Shown here in pieces: positions 13,635 through 20,888 of a stretch of DNA of 28,378 nt (position 1 is its first letter; every line of letters starts with the position of its first letter). The stretch is from an uncultured Clostridia bacterium (GTDB taxonomy: Bacteria; Bacillota; Clostridia; Christensenellales; Borkfalkiaceae): positions 1 to 28,378 of the forward strand of contig CAMWQS010000005.1 in NCBI GenBank assembly GCA_947176485.1, written 5' to 3'. The position numbers and the translations under genes are program-made. A model generated the notes under the pieces. The model worked only from the letters and a program-made list of their open reading frames with translations. It ran no database searches and was not told the DNA's origin.

Positions 13635-13864
13635 TACCTAGATAGCATCCAGTTCTTCACTTCTTCACGCTCGATAGGCGTGATGTTTTCGGTTGGATAT
13701 TTTGACAGTGGTCCGCCGTTGGTGTAGATAAAGTACTTTCCGTCGCTCGTTATATACAAAGTCTCTTCATAGCCGTCAGGGTCGCCGGGTTTACCAAACG
13801 TAAATTTTTTATCAACGGTGGAGGTCGCGGTGTCGTAAAGAATATCGTCTATTACTCTACTCAT
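13634..13864 (-). CDS. Small uncharacterised soluble protein
   Basis: 76 residues from ATG 13864, preferred over a codon 36 nt further out because AAGGGAG (13880-13874) lies about 9 nt before it and the promoter -10 sits at 13896-13891. The sequence begins MSRVIDDILYDTATS and carries an aromatic/Gly core: ETLYITSDGKYF, NGGPLSKYP, then ITPIEREEVKNW. This pattern resembles small proteins often found on Clostridia mobile elements, but I cannot name the family. No membrane segment or signal peptide. It has its own promoter and shares a terminator with the antiporter. Function unknown. Confidence 0.7.
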   Translation of the reverse strand: MSRVIDDILYDTATSTVDKKFTFGKPGDPDGYEETLYITSDGKYFIYTNGGPLSKYPTENITPIEREEVKNWMLSR

Positions 13865-13890
13865 AGGTCGTAACTCCCTTAACGTGTTAA

Positions 13891-13919
13891 ATTTTATCAT
13901 ATTGAAAAATTTAAGTCAA
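13891..13919 (-). promoter_or_regulatory. Promoter of the small protein
   Basis: Minus strand: TTGACT (13919-13914), 17-nt spacer, TAAAAT (13896-13891) with an extended -10 TGA. Confidence 0.85.
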
Positions 13920-14029
13920 TTTATAGACTTTTGTGTAATTTTTGACAAGTTATTTGTTAAAAACTAAATTTTAATGTTAAATTCGTTATAAAATTACTTA
14001 AAATTCGCCACAACGTAAAGTAAAAATAC

Positions 14030-14058
14030 TTGACAAAGCATAATCACGGTTGTAAAAT
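14030..14058 (+). promoter_or_regulatory. ylxM-ffh promoter
   Basis: Perfect TTGACA 14030-14035, 17-nt spacer, TAAAAT 14053-14058. It is divergent from the promoter at 13891-13919 across ~110 nt of very AT-rich DNA. Transcription would start about 8 nt before ylxM, so the leader is very short. Confidence 0.9.
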
Positions 14059-14073
14059 AAAACGGTAAAAACT

Positions 14074-14424
14074 ATGGACAAAGTTTCTTTTATAGCACTG
14101 TGGGACGCATACCGCGGGCTTTTGACGCCCACCCAGCAAGAGATAACGGATATGTATTTCAACCTTGATTTGACCCTTTCGGAGATAGCCGACGAAAAGG
14201 GAATAACGAGGCAGGGCGTTTCCGAGTGCTTGAAAACCTGCAAAAAACAGCTTGAAGAATACGAAGAAAAGTTGGGCTTTGTCAAAAAACTAAGTGAAAT
14301 AAGCTTGCAAGTTTCTTTTACGGCAACTGATATCGGCAAGTGGGCGGAAGCCTTTATGCACGCTCACCCCGAATATACTCAAGATATTGCACGGCTTTTG
14401 GCTATACTCGATAAGGAGGTATGA
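14074..14424 (+). CDS. ylxM: YlxM-family helix-turn-helix protein
   Basis: 116 residues, the family's usual size. YlxM (p13) is encoded next to ffh in many Gram-positive bacteria and has been linked to the signal recognition particle; its fold is a sigma-70 region-4-like HTH. The HTH is visible at about residues 17-55 (LTPTQQEITDMYFNLDLTLS then EIADEKGITRQGVSECLKTC). No strong SD precedes ATG, consistent with the nearly leaderless promoter. The stop overlaps the ffh start region, so the two are coupled. Reading it as a transcription factor would be less likely, given the context. Confidence 0.9.
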   Translation: MDKVSFIALWDAYRGLLTPTQQEITDMYFNLDLTLSEIADEKGITRQGVSECLKTCKKQLEEYEEKLGFVKKLSEISLQVSFTATDIGKWAEAFMHAHPEYTQDIARLLAILDKEV

Positions 14425-15734
14425 TGGGAGCGTTTTCATCACTGTCTGAAAGATTAAACCACATATTTTCCAAGCTTACGAAGCGCGGCAGACTTACCGA
14501 GCTTGAAATAAAGACGGCGATGCGCGAGGTGCGCGTTGCCCTTTTGGAAGCCGACGTCAACATTCAGGTTGCCAAAGAGTTCTGCCGTGAAGTTTCCGAA
14601 AAGGCCGTGGGGCAAGAAATTTTAAAAAGCCTTAACCCCGCACAGCAGGTTATTAAAATAGTTAACGAAGAGCTTATCGCGTTGATGGGTTCTACCAACC
14701 AAAAGTTAAATATATCACCCAAGCCCCCTACGGTTATAATGATGTGCGGCTTGCAGGGCGCGGGCAAAACCACTATGTGTGGCAAGCTTGCCGTAAACTT
14801 GAAAAAGAGTGGCAAAAAGCCCCTTTTGGTCGGGTGCGATATTTACCGCCCTGCGGCGATAAACCAGCTAAAAGTAGTCGGCGGTAAGGCGGGTGCTGAG
14901 GTGTTCGAAAAGGGCACGCAAAACCCCGTTAAGACCGCGAAAGAGGCGGTTGAGTACGCACGCTCGATGGGCTACGATACCGTAGTTATCGATACGGCGG
15001 GCAGACTTGAAATTGACGAGCCGCTGATGCAAGAGCTTGAAAACATCAAAAAGACGGTTGACGTTTGCGAAATTCTTCTTACCGTCGACAGCATGATGGG
15101 ACAAGTTGCCGTAAACGTTGCAAAGACCTTTAACGAAAGGCTTGAGGTTACGGGCGTAATTTTGACCAAGCTTGACGGCGATACCCGCGGCGGTGCGTGT
15201 CTTTCTATAAAAGCCGTAACGGGCAAGCCCATTAAGTTTATAGGCGTTGGCGAAAAGCTGACCGATTTAGAGCCATTCTATCCCGACAGAATGGCGTCGC
15301 GTATCCTTGGAATGGGCGACGTTTTAACGCTTATCGAAAAGGCGCAGGAAGTAGTTTCCGAAGAACAGGCAAAGGCAATGCAGAAAAAAATGCTTGAAAA
15401 CACCTTTACCTTGGAGGACTACCTCGTCCAGTTCGAAAGCATGAAGAAGATGGGCGGTGCCCAAGCGTTGCTTTCGATGATGCCGGGTATGGGCGGCAAG
15501 GTGAAAGCCGAGGACATTGACGAGAAAAAAATCGAACGCACAAAGGCGATTATCCAGTCAATGACCCAGAAGGAAAGGGTTGAGCCGGCGATTATAAACT
15601 CGTCCCGCAAAAAAAGAATTGCCGCAGGCAGCGGCACAAGCGTGCAGGAGATTAATCAGCTATTAAAGCAGTTCGAACAGACTAAGCAATTAATGAAGCA
15701 ACTCAGAAGCGGCAAACGCAGATTACCCTTTTAA
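14424..15734 (+). CDS. ffh: Signal recognition particle protein Ffh
   Basis: About 436 residues; the SRP54 GTPase that targets nascent membrane proteins. Two start codons are adjacent (14421 and 14424). The SD AAGGAGG (14413-14419) is only 1 nt from the first and 4 nt from the second, so 14424 is preferred. Domains: N (1-85), G with GLQGAGKTT near 109-117, DIYRPAAINQL, DTAGRLEID and TKLDGDTRGGA, then the Met-rich M domain from about residue 300 (GMGDVLTLIEKAQE, MPGMGGK) with the RNA-binding SRKKRIAAGSGTSVQEIN block near the end. The ylxM stop overlaps its start. Confidence 0.97.
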   Translation: MGAFSSLSERLNHIFSKLTKRGRLTELEIKTAMREVRVALLEADVNIQVAKEFCREVSEKAVGQEILKSLNPAQQVIKIVNEELIALMGSTNQKLNISPKPPTVIMMCGLQGAGKTTMCGKLAVNLKKSGKKPLLVGCDIYRPAAINQLKVVGGKAGAEVFEKGTQNPVKTAKEAVEYARSMGYDTVVIDTAGRLEIDEPLMQELENIKKTVDVCEILLTVDSMMGQVAVNVAKTFNERLEVTGVILTKLDGDTRGGACLSIKAVTGKPIKFIGVGEKLTDLEPFYPDRMASRILGMGDVLTLIEKAQEVVSEEQAKAMQKKMLENTFTLEDYLVQFESMKKMGGAQALLSMMPGMGGKVKAEDIDEKKIERTKAIIQSMTQKERVEPAIINSSRKKRIAAGSGTSVQEINQLLKQFEQTKQLMKQLRSGKRRLPF

Positions 15735-15778
15735 ATAAATAATAATTAAAATTTTTATATAAACAGGAGAATAAAAAA

Positions 15779-16075
15779 ATGGCAGTTAAAATGAGACTTA
15801 CGAGAATGGGCGACAAGAAGAGCCCCTTCTACCGTGTAGTGGTTATCGATTCGAGAAAGGCGCGTTCGGGCGAGTATATCGACAAAATCGGTTACGTTGA
15901 CCCCCTCAAGACCCCCGCTGAAATCAACATCGACGTTGAAAAGGCTAAGGCTTGGCTTGCAAAGGGCGTTCAGCCTACCGAAACGGTTAAAAGCTATCTC
16001 GTAAAGGTTGGCGCAATGGAGCAGAGCAAAAAACTCTCCGCACCTAAAACCAACGACAAAAAGAAGAAGGACTAA
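15779..16075 (+). CDS. rpsP: 30S ribosomal protein S16
   Basis: 98 residues, slightly longer than the usual 80-90 because of a Lys-rich C-terminal tail. The core MRLTRMGDKKSPFYRVVV followed by DSRKARSGEYIDKIGYVDP is diagnostic. S16 is an early 30S assembly protein. AGGAG precedes ATG at 8-9 nt. It opens the rpsP-khpA-rimM-trmD block, 44 nt after ffh and probably co-transcribed with it. Copy C of the intergenic repeat follows immediately. Confidence 0.97.
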   Translation: MAVKMRLTRMGDKKSPFYRVVVIDSRKARSGEYIDKIGYVDPLKTPAEINIDVEKAKAWLAKGVQPTETVKSYLVKVGAMEQSKKLSAPKTNDKKKKD

Positions 16076-16079
16076 GTTT

Positions 16080-16199
16080 AACCTCATATATACGGCACAC
16101 TGCGTCGTTGCACTTGCGTTTGCCTAGGGTCATTTACGGATAGTAAACTCCCCGTCGGCAAGCCGCGTGCGCCTAGCATTGCACCGCATCTCTGAGGTT
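16080..16199 (+). repeat. 120-nt imperfect inverted repeat, copy C
   Basis: Between rpsP and khpA. Basal arms AACCTCATATATAC (16080-16093) and GCATCTCTGAGGTT (16186-16199) are complementary at 11 of 14 positions, with a perfect AACCTCA/TGAGGTT end. Apical stem TTTAC 16133-16137 with GTAAA 16143-16147. It is the closest relative of copy A. Confidence 0.78.
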
Positions 16200-16246
16200 T
16201 TGATGGGCAATTGATTTAGATTGTCAAAGATATTTTGGAGCATTTT

Positions 16247-16498
16247 ATGAATGAAAAAATTCTTGATTTAATTAAGTACGTGGTTGAAACCTTCGCTGAA
16301 AAGAAAGACCAAATCAAGTACGAGGTCGAAGAGAAAGAGAACGTTATAGAGGTTACCGTTCTTTTGGACGAAAGCGATATGGGTAAGGTTATCGGCAAGC
16401 AAGGCAAAATTGCCAAGGCTTTAAGAACGCTGGTTTCTTCTTCCACGCCCCGCAGCTCTAAGCGTTATGCGGTAGAAATTAAAGAAAATCAAAACTAA
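16247..16498 (+). CDS. khpA: KH-domain RNA-binding protein KhpA (YlqC)
   Basis: 83 residues from ATG 16247, chosen because GGAG (16237-16240) lies 6 nt upstream; an earlier in-frame TTG overlaps that SD. A single type II KH domain with the RNA-contact loop GKQGK near residues 51-55 (IGKQGKIAKALRTLV). KhpA partners with KhpB/Jag and affects RNA levels and cell division in Gram-positive bacteria. It sits at its conserved place between rpsP and rimM, but is flanked on both sides by copies of the 120-nt repeat. Confidence 0.93.
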   Translation: MNEKILDLIKYVVETFAEKKDQIKYEVEEKENVIEVTVLLDESDMGKVIGKQGKIAKALRTLVSSSTPRSSKRYAVEIKENQN

Positions 16499-16503
16499 TT
16501 TTT

Positions 16504-16528
16504 AGTGGCGCAATTTGTTTGCGCCACT
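16504..16528 (+). other. Strong hairpin after khpA
   Basis: A perfect 10-bp stem (AGTGGCGCAA 16504-16513 with TTGCGCCACT 16519-16528), loop TTTGT, 5 nt after the khpA stop. It is followed by ATAAAATTATT, not a T-tract, so it looks more like an mRNA processing or stabilising hairpin than a full terminator. Confidence 0.6.
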
Positions 16529-16539
16529 ATAAAATTATT

Positions 16540-16661
16540 AAAACGCATATAAGCGTCGTTATGCTGCGTCGCGCTTGCGTTTTGTTTTGGTCGTGTACGC
16601 CAAAGTACACTCCCTGCAACAAAGCCGCACGCTCCTTGCCTAACTCGCTTCTCTGCATTTT
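16540..16661 (+). repeat. 120-nt imperfect inverted repeat, copy D
   Basis: Between khpA and rimM. Basal arms AAAACGCATATAAGCG (16540-16555) and CGCTTCTCTGCATTTT (16646-16661) are complementary at 13 of 16 positions. The apical stem is GTGTAC 16593-16598 with GTACAC 16605-16610, where A, B and C have ATTTAC with GTAAAC: one T-A pair is replaced by G-C and an A-C mismatch by G-C. Confidence 0.78.
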
Positions 16662-16686
16662 AGAGTTACAGTTATTACGGGGTTGT

Positions 16687-17184
16687 ATGGATAACAAATT
16701 GACGGTTGCAACGATTTTAAAGCCGCAGGGTATACGCGGCGAGGTCAAGGTTAAAGCGCTTTGCGACAGTGCGGAAGACTTAAAGGGCTTAAAGCGCGTA
16801 TTCATCGGCGGCGTGGAATACGGCGTTCTCAGCGTGCGCGCACAAGGCGAAGTGGGCTATATCGCTTTAAAGGGAGTTTTCGACAGGAACGCTGCCGAGC
16901 TTCTTCGCGGCAAGGATATCGACGCGCTGCGTGAAGATATGCCGCCTTTGCCCGAAGACCGCTTCTATATTGCCGACCTTACGGGCTGCGCCGTCGTTAC
17001 TTCTTCGGGCGAGGAAATCGGAGAGGTCGTCTCGGTTACCCCCGCAAGAACGGATATTTACACCCTTCAAACCCCCAAAGGCGAAGTAAGCTTTGCCGCA
17101 GCGGAGGGCGTTATAGAAGAAGTGGATATCCCGAACAAAAAAATTACAGTCAACAAAAAAAGGTTCAAGGAAGTTTCGGTTTGA
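16687..17184 (+). CDS. rimM: Ribosome maturation factor RimM
   Basis: 165 residues from ATG 16687. The frame is open further upstream, but that part lies in repeat copy D and has no homology look, while MDNKLTVATILKPQGIRGEV is the proper RimM start. The N-terminal RimM domain (1-80) and C-terminal PRC-barrel (about 90-165, with DLTGCAVVT and IPNKKITV) are both present. RimM helps 30S 3' domain assembly by binding S19. Only a weak SD (GGGG) precedes ATG. Its TGA overlaps the trmD start by 4 nt, giving coupling. Confidence 0.94.
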   Translation: MDNKLTVATILKPQGIRGEVKVKALCDSAEDLKGLKRVFIGGVEYGVLSVRAQGEVGYIALKGVFDRNAAELLRGKDIDALREDMPPLPEDRFYIADLTGCAVVTSSGEEIGEVVSVTPARTDIYTLQTPKGEVSFAAAEGVIEEVDIPNKKITVNKKRFKEVSV

Positions 17185-17858
17185 AAATTACCGTTCTAAC
17201 GCTGTTCCCCGATATGTTTGCTCCCTTGAAAGAGAGCATAGTCGGGCGTGCAGTAAATTCGGGAAAACTGAATATCGATATTATAAATATACGCGACTTT
17301 GCCGAAAACAAGCACTTAAAGTGCGACGATTATCCCTTCGGCGGGGGCGCGGGTATGGTCATGCTTCCTCAGCCCATTGCCTCCGCAATCGAGGCGGTTG
17401 ACCCCGACCACAAGGCAAGGCGCATTTACCTTTCGCCAAAGGGTGAAACCTTCAAGCAAGAAAAGGTTTTCGAATTATTAAACTACGACCACTTAATTCT
17501 TCTCTGCGGGCACTACGAGGGCATTGACCAGCGCGTAATAGATTTGTATATCGACGAGGAAATTTCCATCGGCGACTACGTTCTGACGGGCGGAGAGCTA
17601 CCCGCTATGGTCGTATGCGACTGCGTTGCTCGCTACGTTGACGGCGTGATTTCGGACGGCTCTTTGGTGGATGAAAGCTTTTCGGGCGGCGGGCTTGAAT
17701 ACCCGCAATACACCCGCCCCGCCGAATTCAAGGGGCTTAAAGTGCCCGAGGTGCTTTTATCGGGCGACCACAAAAAAATAGACGAGTGGAGGAAGGCGGA
17801 GTCTGCAAAGCTAACGGCTGACCGCCGACCCGACCTCACGGGCGGTGAAAAGAGATGA
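17181..17858 (+). CDS. trmD: tRNA (guanine-N1)-methyltransferase
   Basis: 225 residues from TTG 17181, which overlaps the rimM stop (TTGA). It methylates G37 of tRNAs with SAM, preventing +1 frameshifts. SPOUT/trefoil-knot motifs are clear: YPFGGGAGMVMLPQP (about 52-66), LLCGHYEGIDQRV near 111-123 and EISIGDYVLTGGELPAMV near 130-147. Slightly shorter than the common 230-250. Its stop overlaps the rbgA ATG (ATGA). Confidence 0.96.
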   Translation: MKITVLTLFPDMFAPLKESIVGRAVNSGKLNIDIINIRDFAENKHLKCDDYPFGGGAGMVMLPQPIASAIEAVDPDHKARRIYLSPKGETFKQEKVFELLNYDHLILLCGHYEGIDQRVIDLYIDEEISIGDYVLTGGELPAMVVCDCVARYVDGVISDGSLVDESFSGGGLEYPQYTRPAEFKGLKVPEVLLSGDHKKIDEWRKAESAKLTADRRPDLTGGEKR

Positions 17859-18709
17859 AAACTATTCAGTGGTTCCCCGGGCATATGACCAAGGCGATGC
17901 GCATGATGGAAGCGCACCTTTCCTTGGTGGACGGAATTATCTTCGTTCTGGACGCAAGGTGCCCCGCTGCATCGTTCAACCAAAGGCTTAAAAAAATGGC
18001 GGGCAGCAAGCCCGTTTTATACGTTTTGAACAAGGGCGATTTAGCCGACGAGCGGGTTGATAATTTATTGAAAATTATTAAATCTTCGGGCGCGCAAGCC
18101 GTCAAGATAAACGCAGTGAATGCGGGTTCAAAGAGGGATATTACGGGGGCAATCGAAAAATTGGTTGCCGAAAAGCGAGAGCGTGCGCTTGAAAAGGGCT
18201 ACAACAAGGTTTTCCGTTTTATGGTTGCCGGCGTGCCCAATACGGGGAAGTCGACGCTTATAAATCTGCTTGCGGGCAGCAAGCGTGCGGAAACGGGCGA
18301 CAAGGCGGGCGTAACCCGCGGCAAGCAGTGGATAAGGTGCGACGGGTTCGAGCTTTTGGATACCCCCGGCACGATGCCGCCTGCGTTTGAAAACCAGCGG
18401 CTTGCAATTCACCTTGCGTACGTCGGAAGCGTGAACGACGACATACTCGACATGGACGATATCGCGCTTGCACTTTTGGAAGAGCTTGCCGAAAAGTACC
18501 CCCAAAGACTGCTTGAAAGATACGGTATTGAGGGCGGTACACCCCTTAATATGCTTGAAACAGTGTGCGAAAGGCGGCAATTTTTGCTCCGAGGTAGGGA
18601 GTACGATTACGAGCGTGCGGAGCGTGCCGTTATCGACGATTTCCGCAAGGGCAAGCTGGGCAGAATAACCCTTGATACGCCAGACGATTTAAAGGATTTG
18701 AAGTTTTAA
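17855..18709 (+). CDS. rbgA: Ribosome biogenesis GTPase RbgA (YlqF)
   Basis: 284 residues. A circularly permuted GTPase: G4 NKGD (59-62) comes before G1 GVPNTGKST (126-134), then G3 DTPGT (169-173). The N-terminal IQWFPGHMTKAM is the family hallmark. It drives a late step of 50S assembly. Start overlaps trmD by 4 nt, and rnhB begins on the base after its stop. The C-terminal ANTAR-like RNA-binding helix region is present. High similarity to the family throughout. Confidence 0.96.
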   Translation: MKTIQWFPGHMTKAMRMMEAHLSLVDGIIFVLDARCPAASFNQRLKKMAGSKPVLYVLNKGDLADERVDNLLKIIKSSGAQAVKINAVNAGSKRDITGAIEKLVAEKRERALEKGYNKVFRFMVAGVPNTGKSTLINLLAGSKRAETGDKAGVTRGKQWIRCDGFELLDTPGTMPPAFENQRLAIHLAYVGSVNDDILDMDDIALALLEELAEKYPQRLLERYGIEGGTPLNMLETVCERRQFLLRGREYDYERAERAVIDDFRKGKLGRITLDTPDDLKDLKF

Positions 18710-19309
18710 ATGGACAAGCTGAAATACGAAAGAGAATTAAATTCACAGGGCTATAAATATATTTGCGGCGTTGACGAGGTGGGCAGAGGTCCCTTGGCGG
18801 GTCCCGTCGTGTGCGCGGCGGTAATTATGCCCCTTGACGATATTATAGAGGGCGTTGACGACAGCAAAAAATTAAGCCCCAAAAAGCGGGAATATCTTGC
18901 CGGGGAAATCACGAAAAAAGCGATTGCCCACGCAATATGCCGCATCGAACCGCAGGTTATCGACGAAATCAACATTTTGGAAGCCACCAAGCTTTGCATG
19001 AAAAACGCCATTGAAAGCCTAAATATAAAGCCCGATTTCGTGCTTGTGGACGGCAATATGACGCTGGATATAAGTATCCCCCAGCAGAGCCTGATAAAGG
19101 GTGATTATAACAGTTATTCCATAGGCGCGGCGTCTATTATCGCAAAGGTGTACCGTGATAACCTTATGGACGAGTACGCCGAGGTTTACCCCGAATACGC
19201 CTTTAAAGAGAATAAGGGCTACGGCACGAAAAAGCATATAGACGGAATTTTAAGCGCGGGATTGTGCCCCATTCACCGCAAATCTTTTACTAAAAAATGG
19301 CAGAAGTAA
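18710..19309 (+). CDS. rnhB: Ribonuclease HII
   Basis: 199 residues. It cleaves RNA in RNA/DNA hybrids and single ribonucleotides in DNA. Active-site residues: D22-E23 in GVDEVGRGPLAGP and D114 in VLVDGN, with YSIGAASIIAKVYRDNLMDE (R149-D150) following. The ATG comes directly after the rbgA stop with no intergenic base. The end overlaps yraN by 13 nt. Confidence 0.96.
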   Translation: MDKLKYERELNSQGYKYICGVDEVGRGPLAGPVVCAAVIMPLDDIIEGVDDSKKLSPKKREYLAGEITKKAIAHAICRIEPQVIDEINILEATKLCMKNAIESLNIKPDFVLVDGNMTLDISIPQQSLIKGDYNSYSIGAASIIAKVYRDNLMDEYAEVYPEYAFKENKGYGTKKHIDGILSAGLCPIHRKSFTKKWQK

Positions 19310-19650
19310 ACAAGAATATAAAGCTCGGAAAAACGGGCGAACGGCAAGCGCAAAAATACTTAAAAAAGTACGGTTGGACTATCCTTGAAACCAACTGGCG
19401 GAACCCTTTCGGCGAGGTAGATATCATCGCAAAAAAGGGTGAAGTTATCGCCTTTATCGAGGTAAAAACGAGGCTTTCCGACGCGTACGGCGCACCGTCC
19501 GAAGCGGTGCAAAAAACGCGGAAACTCAAATATATTCGGGGGGCAAACTATTATTTTTGCAACAAAAATATCGATTGCACCGTGCGCTTCGACATAATAG
19601 AAATTTATAAGGGTGAATTAAACCATATAGAGAACGCCTTCACGGCGTAG
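19297..19650 (+). CDS. YraN/UPF0102 family nuclease-like protein
   Basis: 117 residues, usual family size. The restriction-endonuclease-like core is visible: GERQAQKYLKKYGWTIL, then FGEVDIIAKKGEVIAFIEVKTR (acidic residues and E-V-K arranged as in PD-(D/E)XK folds). The biological role of UPF0102 proteins is not settled; the neighbourhood beside rnhB is typical. Start overlaps rnhB by 13 nt. Confidence 0.92.
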   Translation: MAEVNKNIKLGKTGERQAQKYLKKYGWTILETNWRNPFGEVDIIAKKGEVIAFIEVKTRLSDAYGAPSEAVQKTRKLKYIRGANYYFCNKNIDCTVRFDIIEIYKGELNHIENAFTA

Positions 19651-19668
19651 CATAAGGAGGGAAATTAA

Positions 19669-20295
19669 ATGGAAAAAAGGGCTTACGAAATTTTATCAAA
19701 GGCGACGAGGGACGTATCCATAAGCGTTATTCCGGGGCACTTTGCGACTAGGCACTCGCACGTCAACTATTGCGTCGATATGACGAAGGTCAAGTCGGAG
19801 CTTGACGCGTCCAAGGCGACGGCAAAGCTTTTCTGCGACGCGTTGGGTGCAACCCCCGTCGACACGATTATCACGCTTGACAGAATGAAGATGGTGGGCG
19901 CGTTCATGGCGCACTACCTTTCCAATACTTACATAAACAAGGGACAGAACATCGCGGTTATTTCCCCCGAAATTTCGGGCGAGAAGCTGCTGCTTCGCGA
20001 TAACTTCCTCTCTTACTTCAAGGGCAAGCGCGTAGTGCTTTTAACGGCTTCCGCTACGACGGGTAAGGACGCAAACAGCATTATAGAGGGGTTGAGCTAC
20101 TACGGCGGTATTCCCGTTGCGGTGGTCAGCGTGTTCGGCGGCGACTTCGCGTGCCCCGTGCCCGTATACAAGCTTTTCGGGCTTGAAGATATCCCCGATT
20201 ATTCGTCAAGCTCCCCCGTGGACTGCCCTTTGTGCCGCCAAGGCGTAAAGGTGGACGCGGTTATAAATTCCTACGGTTACAGCAAGATTATTTAA
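19669..20295 (+). CDS. Orotate phosphoribosyltransferase-like protein
   Basis: 208 residues, type I PRTase fold, resembling a Clostridia family often labelled orotate phosphoribosyltransferase. N-terminal SVIPGHFATRHSHVNYCVD and the C-terminal CPLCRQG with NSYGYSKI look conserved in that family. However, the PRPP loop reads VVLLTASATTGK: the two acidic residues that contact ribose in canonical OPRTs are replaced by Thr-Ala-Ser. Catalysis as an OPRT is therefore doubtful, and the pyrimidine role is inference only. A strong SD (AAGGAGG) precedes ATG. It is the last gene before the rplS promoter. Confidence 0.75.
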   Translation: MEKRAYEILSKATRDVSISVIPGHFATRHSHVNYCVDMTKVKSELDASKATAKLFCDALGATPVDTIITLDRMKMVGAFMAHYLSNTYINKGQNIAVISPEISGEKLLLRDNFLSYFKGKRVVLLTASATTGKDANSIIEGLSYYGGIPVAVVSVFGGDFACPVPVYKLFGLEDIPDYSSSSPVDCPLCRQGVKVDAVINSYGYSKII

Positions 20296-20386
20296 AAAAT
20301 GGCGTGATTTAACTTACATATATAATATGTATAGTAAAACGGCGTAAATAGTTTTGTGAAAATTGCGACACACCCCTTAAAAAGAG

Positions 20387-20415
20387 TTGCATTTTAGTTT
20401 TTTATTTGATAATAT
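20387..20415 (+). promoter_or_regulatory. rplS promoter
   Basis: TTGCAT 20387-20392, 17-nt spacer, TAATAT 20410-20415 with an extended -10 TGA. Transcription would start near 20422. Confidence 0.6.
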
Positions 20416-20421
20416 TAATCT

Positions 20422-20480
20422 CGACTTCGGACAGTCCTCTGCTTAAAGCGTAAGCAAGAATGTCTTAATATTACGGAGGT
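20422..20480 (+). promoter_or_regulatory. Short rplS leader with nested stems
   Basis: GACA 20430-20433 pairs with TGTC 20461-20464 around GCTTA 20441-20445 with TAAGC 20451-20455. DNA-level arms AATATTAA 20411-20418 and TTAATATT 20465-20472 enclose it, but the left arm falls in the promoter. L19 leader RNAs with short stems are known upstream of rplS in Bacillota; this is a candidate. SD GGAGG lies just after. Confidence 0.4.
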
Positions 20481-20485
20481 TTTTT

Positions 20486-20830
20486 ATGAAAGGTTTAGTT
20501 GAAGCCATTGAAAACGAGGGTATGAAAAAGGAAGTGCCCGTATTCAACGTAGGTGATACGGTTAAGGTCGGCTTCAAGGTTATTGAAGGAACTAAAGAAA
20601 GAATTCAGAACTTTGAAGGCGTTGTTATCGCTAAAAAACACGGCGGAATAAGGGAGAGCTTCACGGTAAGAAGACTTTCTTTCGGCGTAGGCGTTGAAAG
20701 AACTTTCCCCTTACATTCCCCCAAGATTGCCTCGATAACCGTGGTTAAGCGCGGTAAGGTAAGGCGTGCAAAGCTTTATTACTTGCGCGGACTTACAGGC
20801 AAGGCTGCAAAGATAGCAGAAATCAAGTAA
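20486..20830 (+). CDS. rplS: 50S ribosomal protein L19
   Basis: 114 residues, normal length. Diagnostic segments FNVGDTVKVGFKVIEG, RIQNFEGVVIAKKHGG and the basic C-terminal VKRGKVRRAKLYYLRGL are intact. L19 lies at the subunit interface. In many Bacillota it follows trmD directly; here it is displaced downstream of rbgA-rnhB-yraN-PRTase and stands as a single-gene unit with its own promoter, leader and terminator. Confidence 0.97.
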   Translation: MKGLVEAIENEGMKKEVPVFNVGDTVKVGFKVIEGTKERIQNFEGVVIAKKHGGIRESFTVRRLSFGVGVERTFPLHSPKIASITVVKRGKVRRAKLYYLRGLTGKAAKIAEIK

Positions 20831-20835
20831 TTAAA

Positions 20836-20867
20836 AAAAGCTCCCGCTATGCGCGGGAGCTTTTAAT
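20836..20867 (+). terminator. rplS terminator
   Basis: A perfect 12-bp stem (20836-20847 with 20853-20864), loop TATGC, ending in TTTTAATTT. Strong and well placed, 5 nt after the rplS stop. Confidence 0.93.
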
Positions 20868-20888
20868 TTACCTAAGAAGGATTAGCCT

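Noticed and set aside
16519..16686. Upstream extension of the rimM frame
   Set aside because: It lies wholly in the hairpin after khpA and repeat copy D. The RimM N-terminus starts cleanly at 16687.
20311..20335. TATAAT-containing palindrome after the PRTase gene as an rplS promoter
   Set aside because: No -35 at proper distance; the site at 20387-20415 is better placed and has an extended -10.
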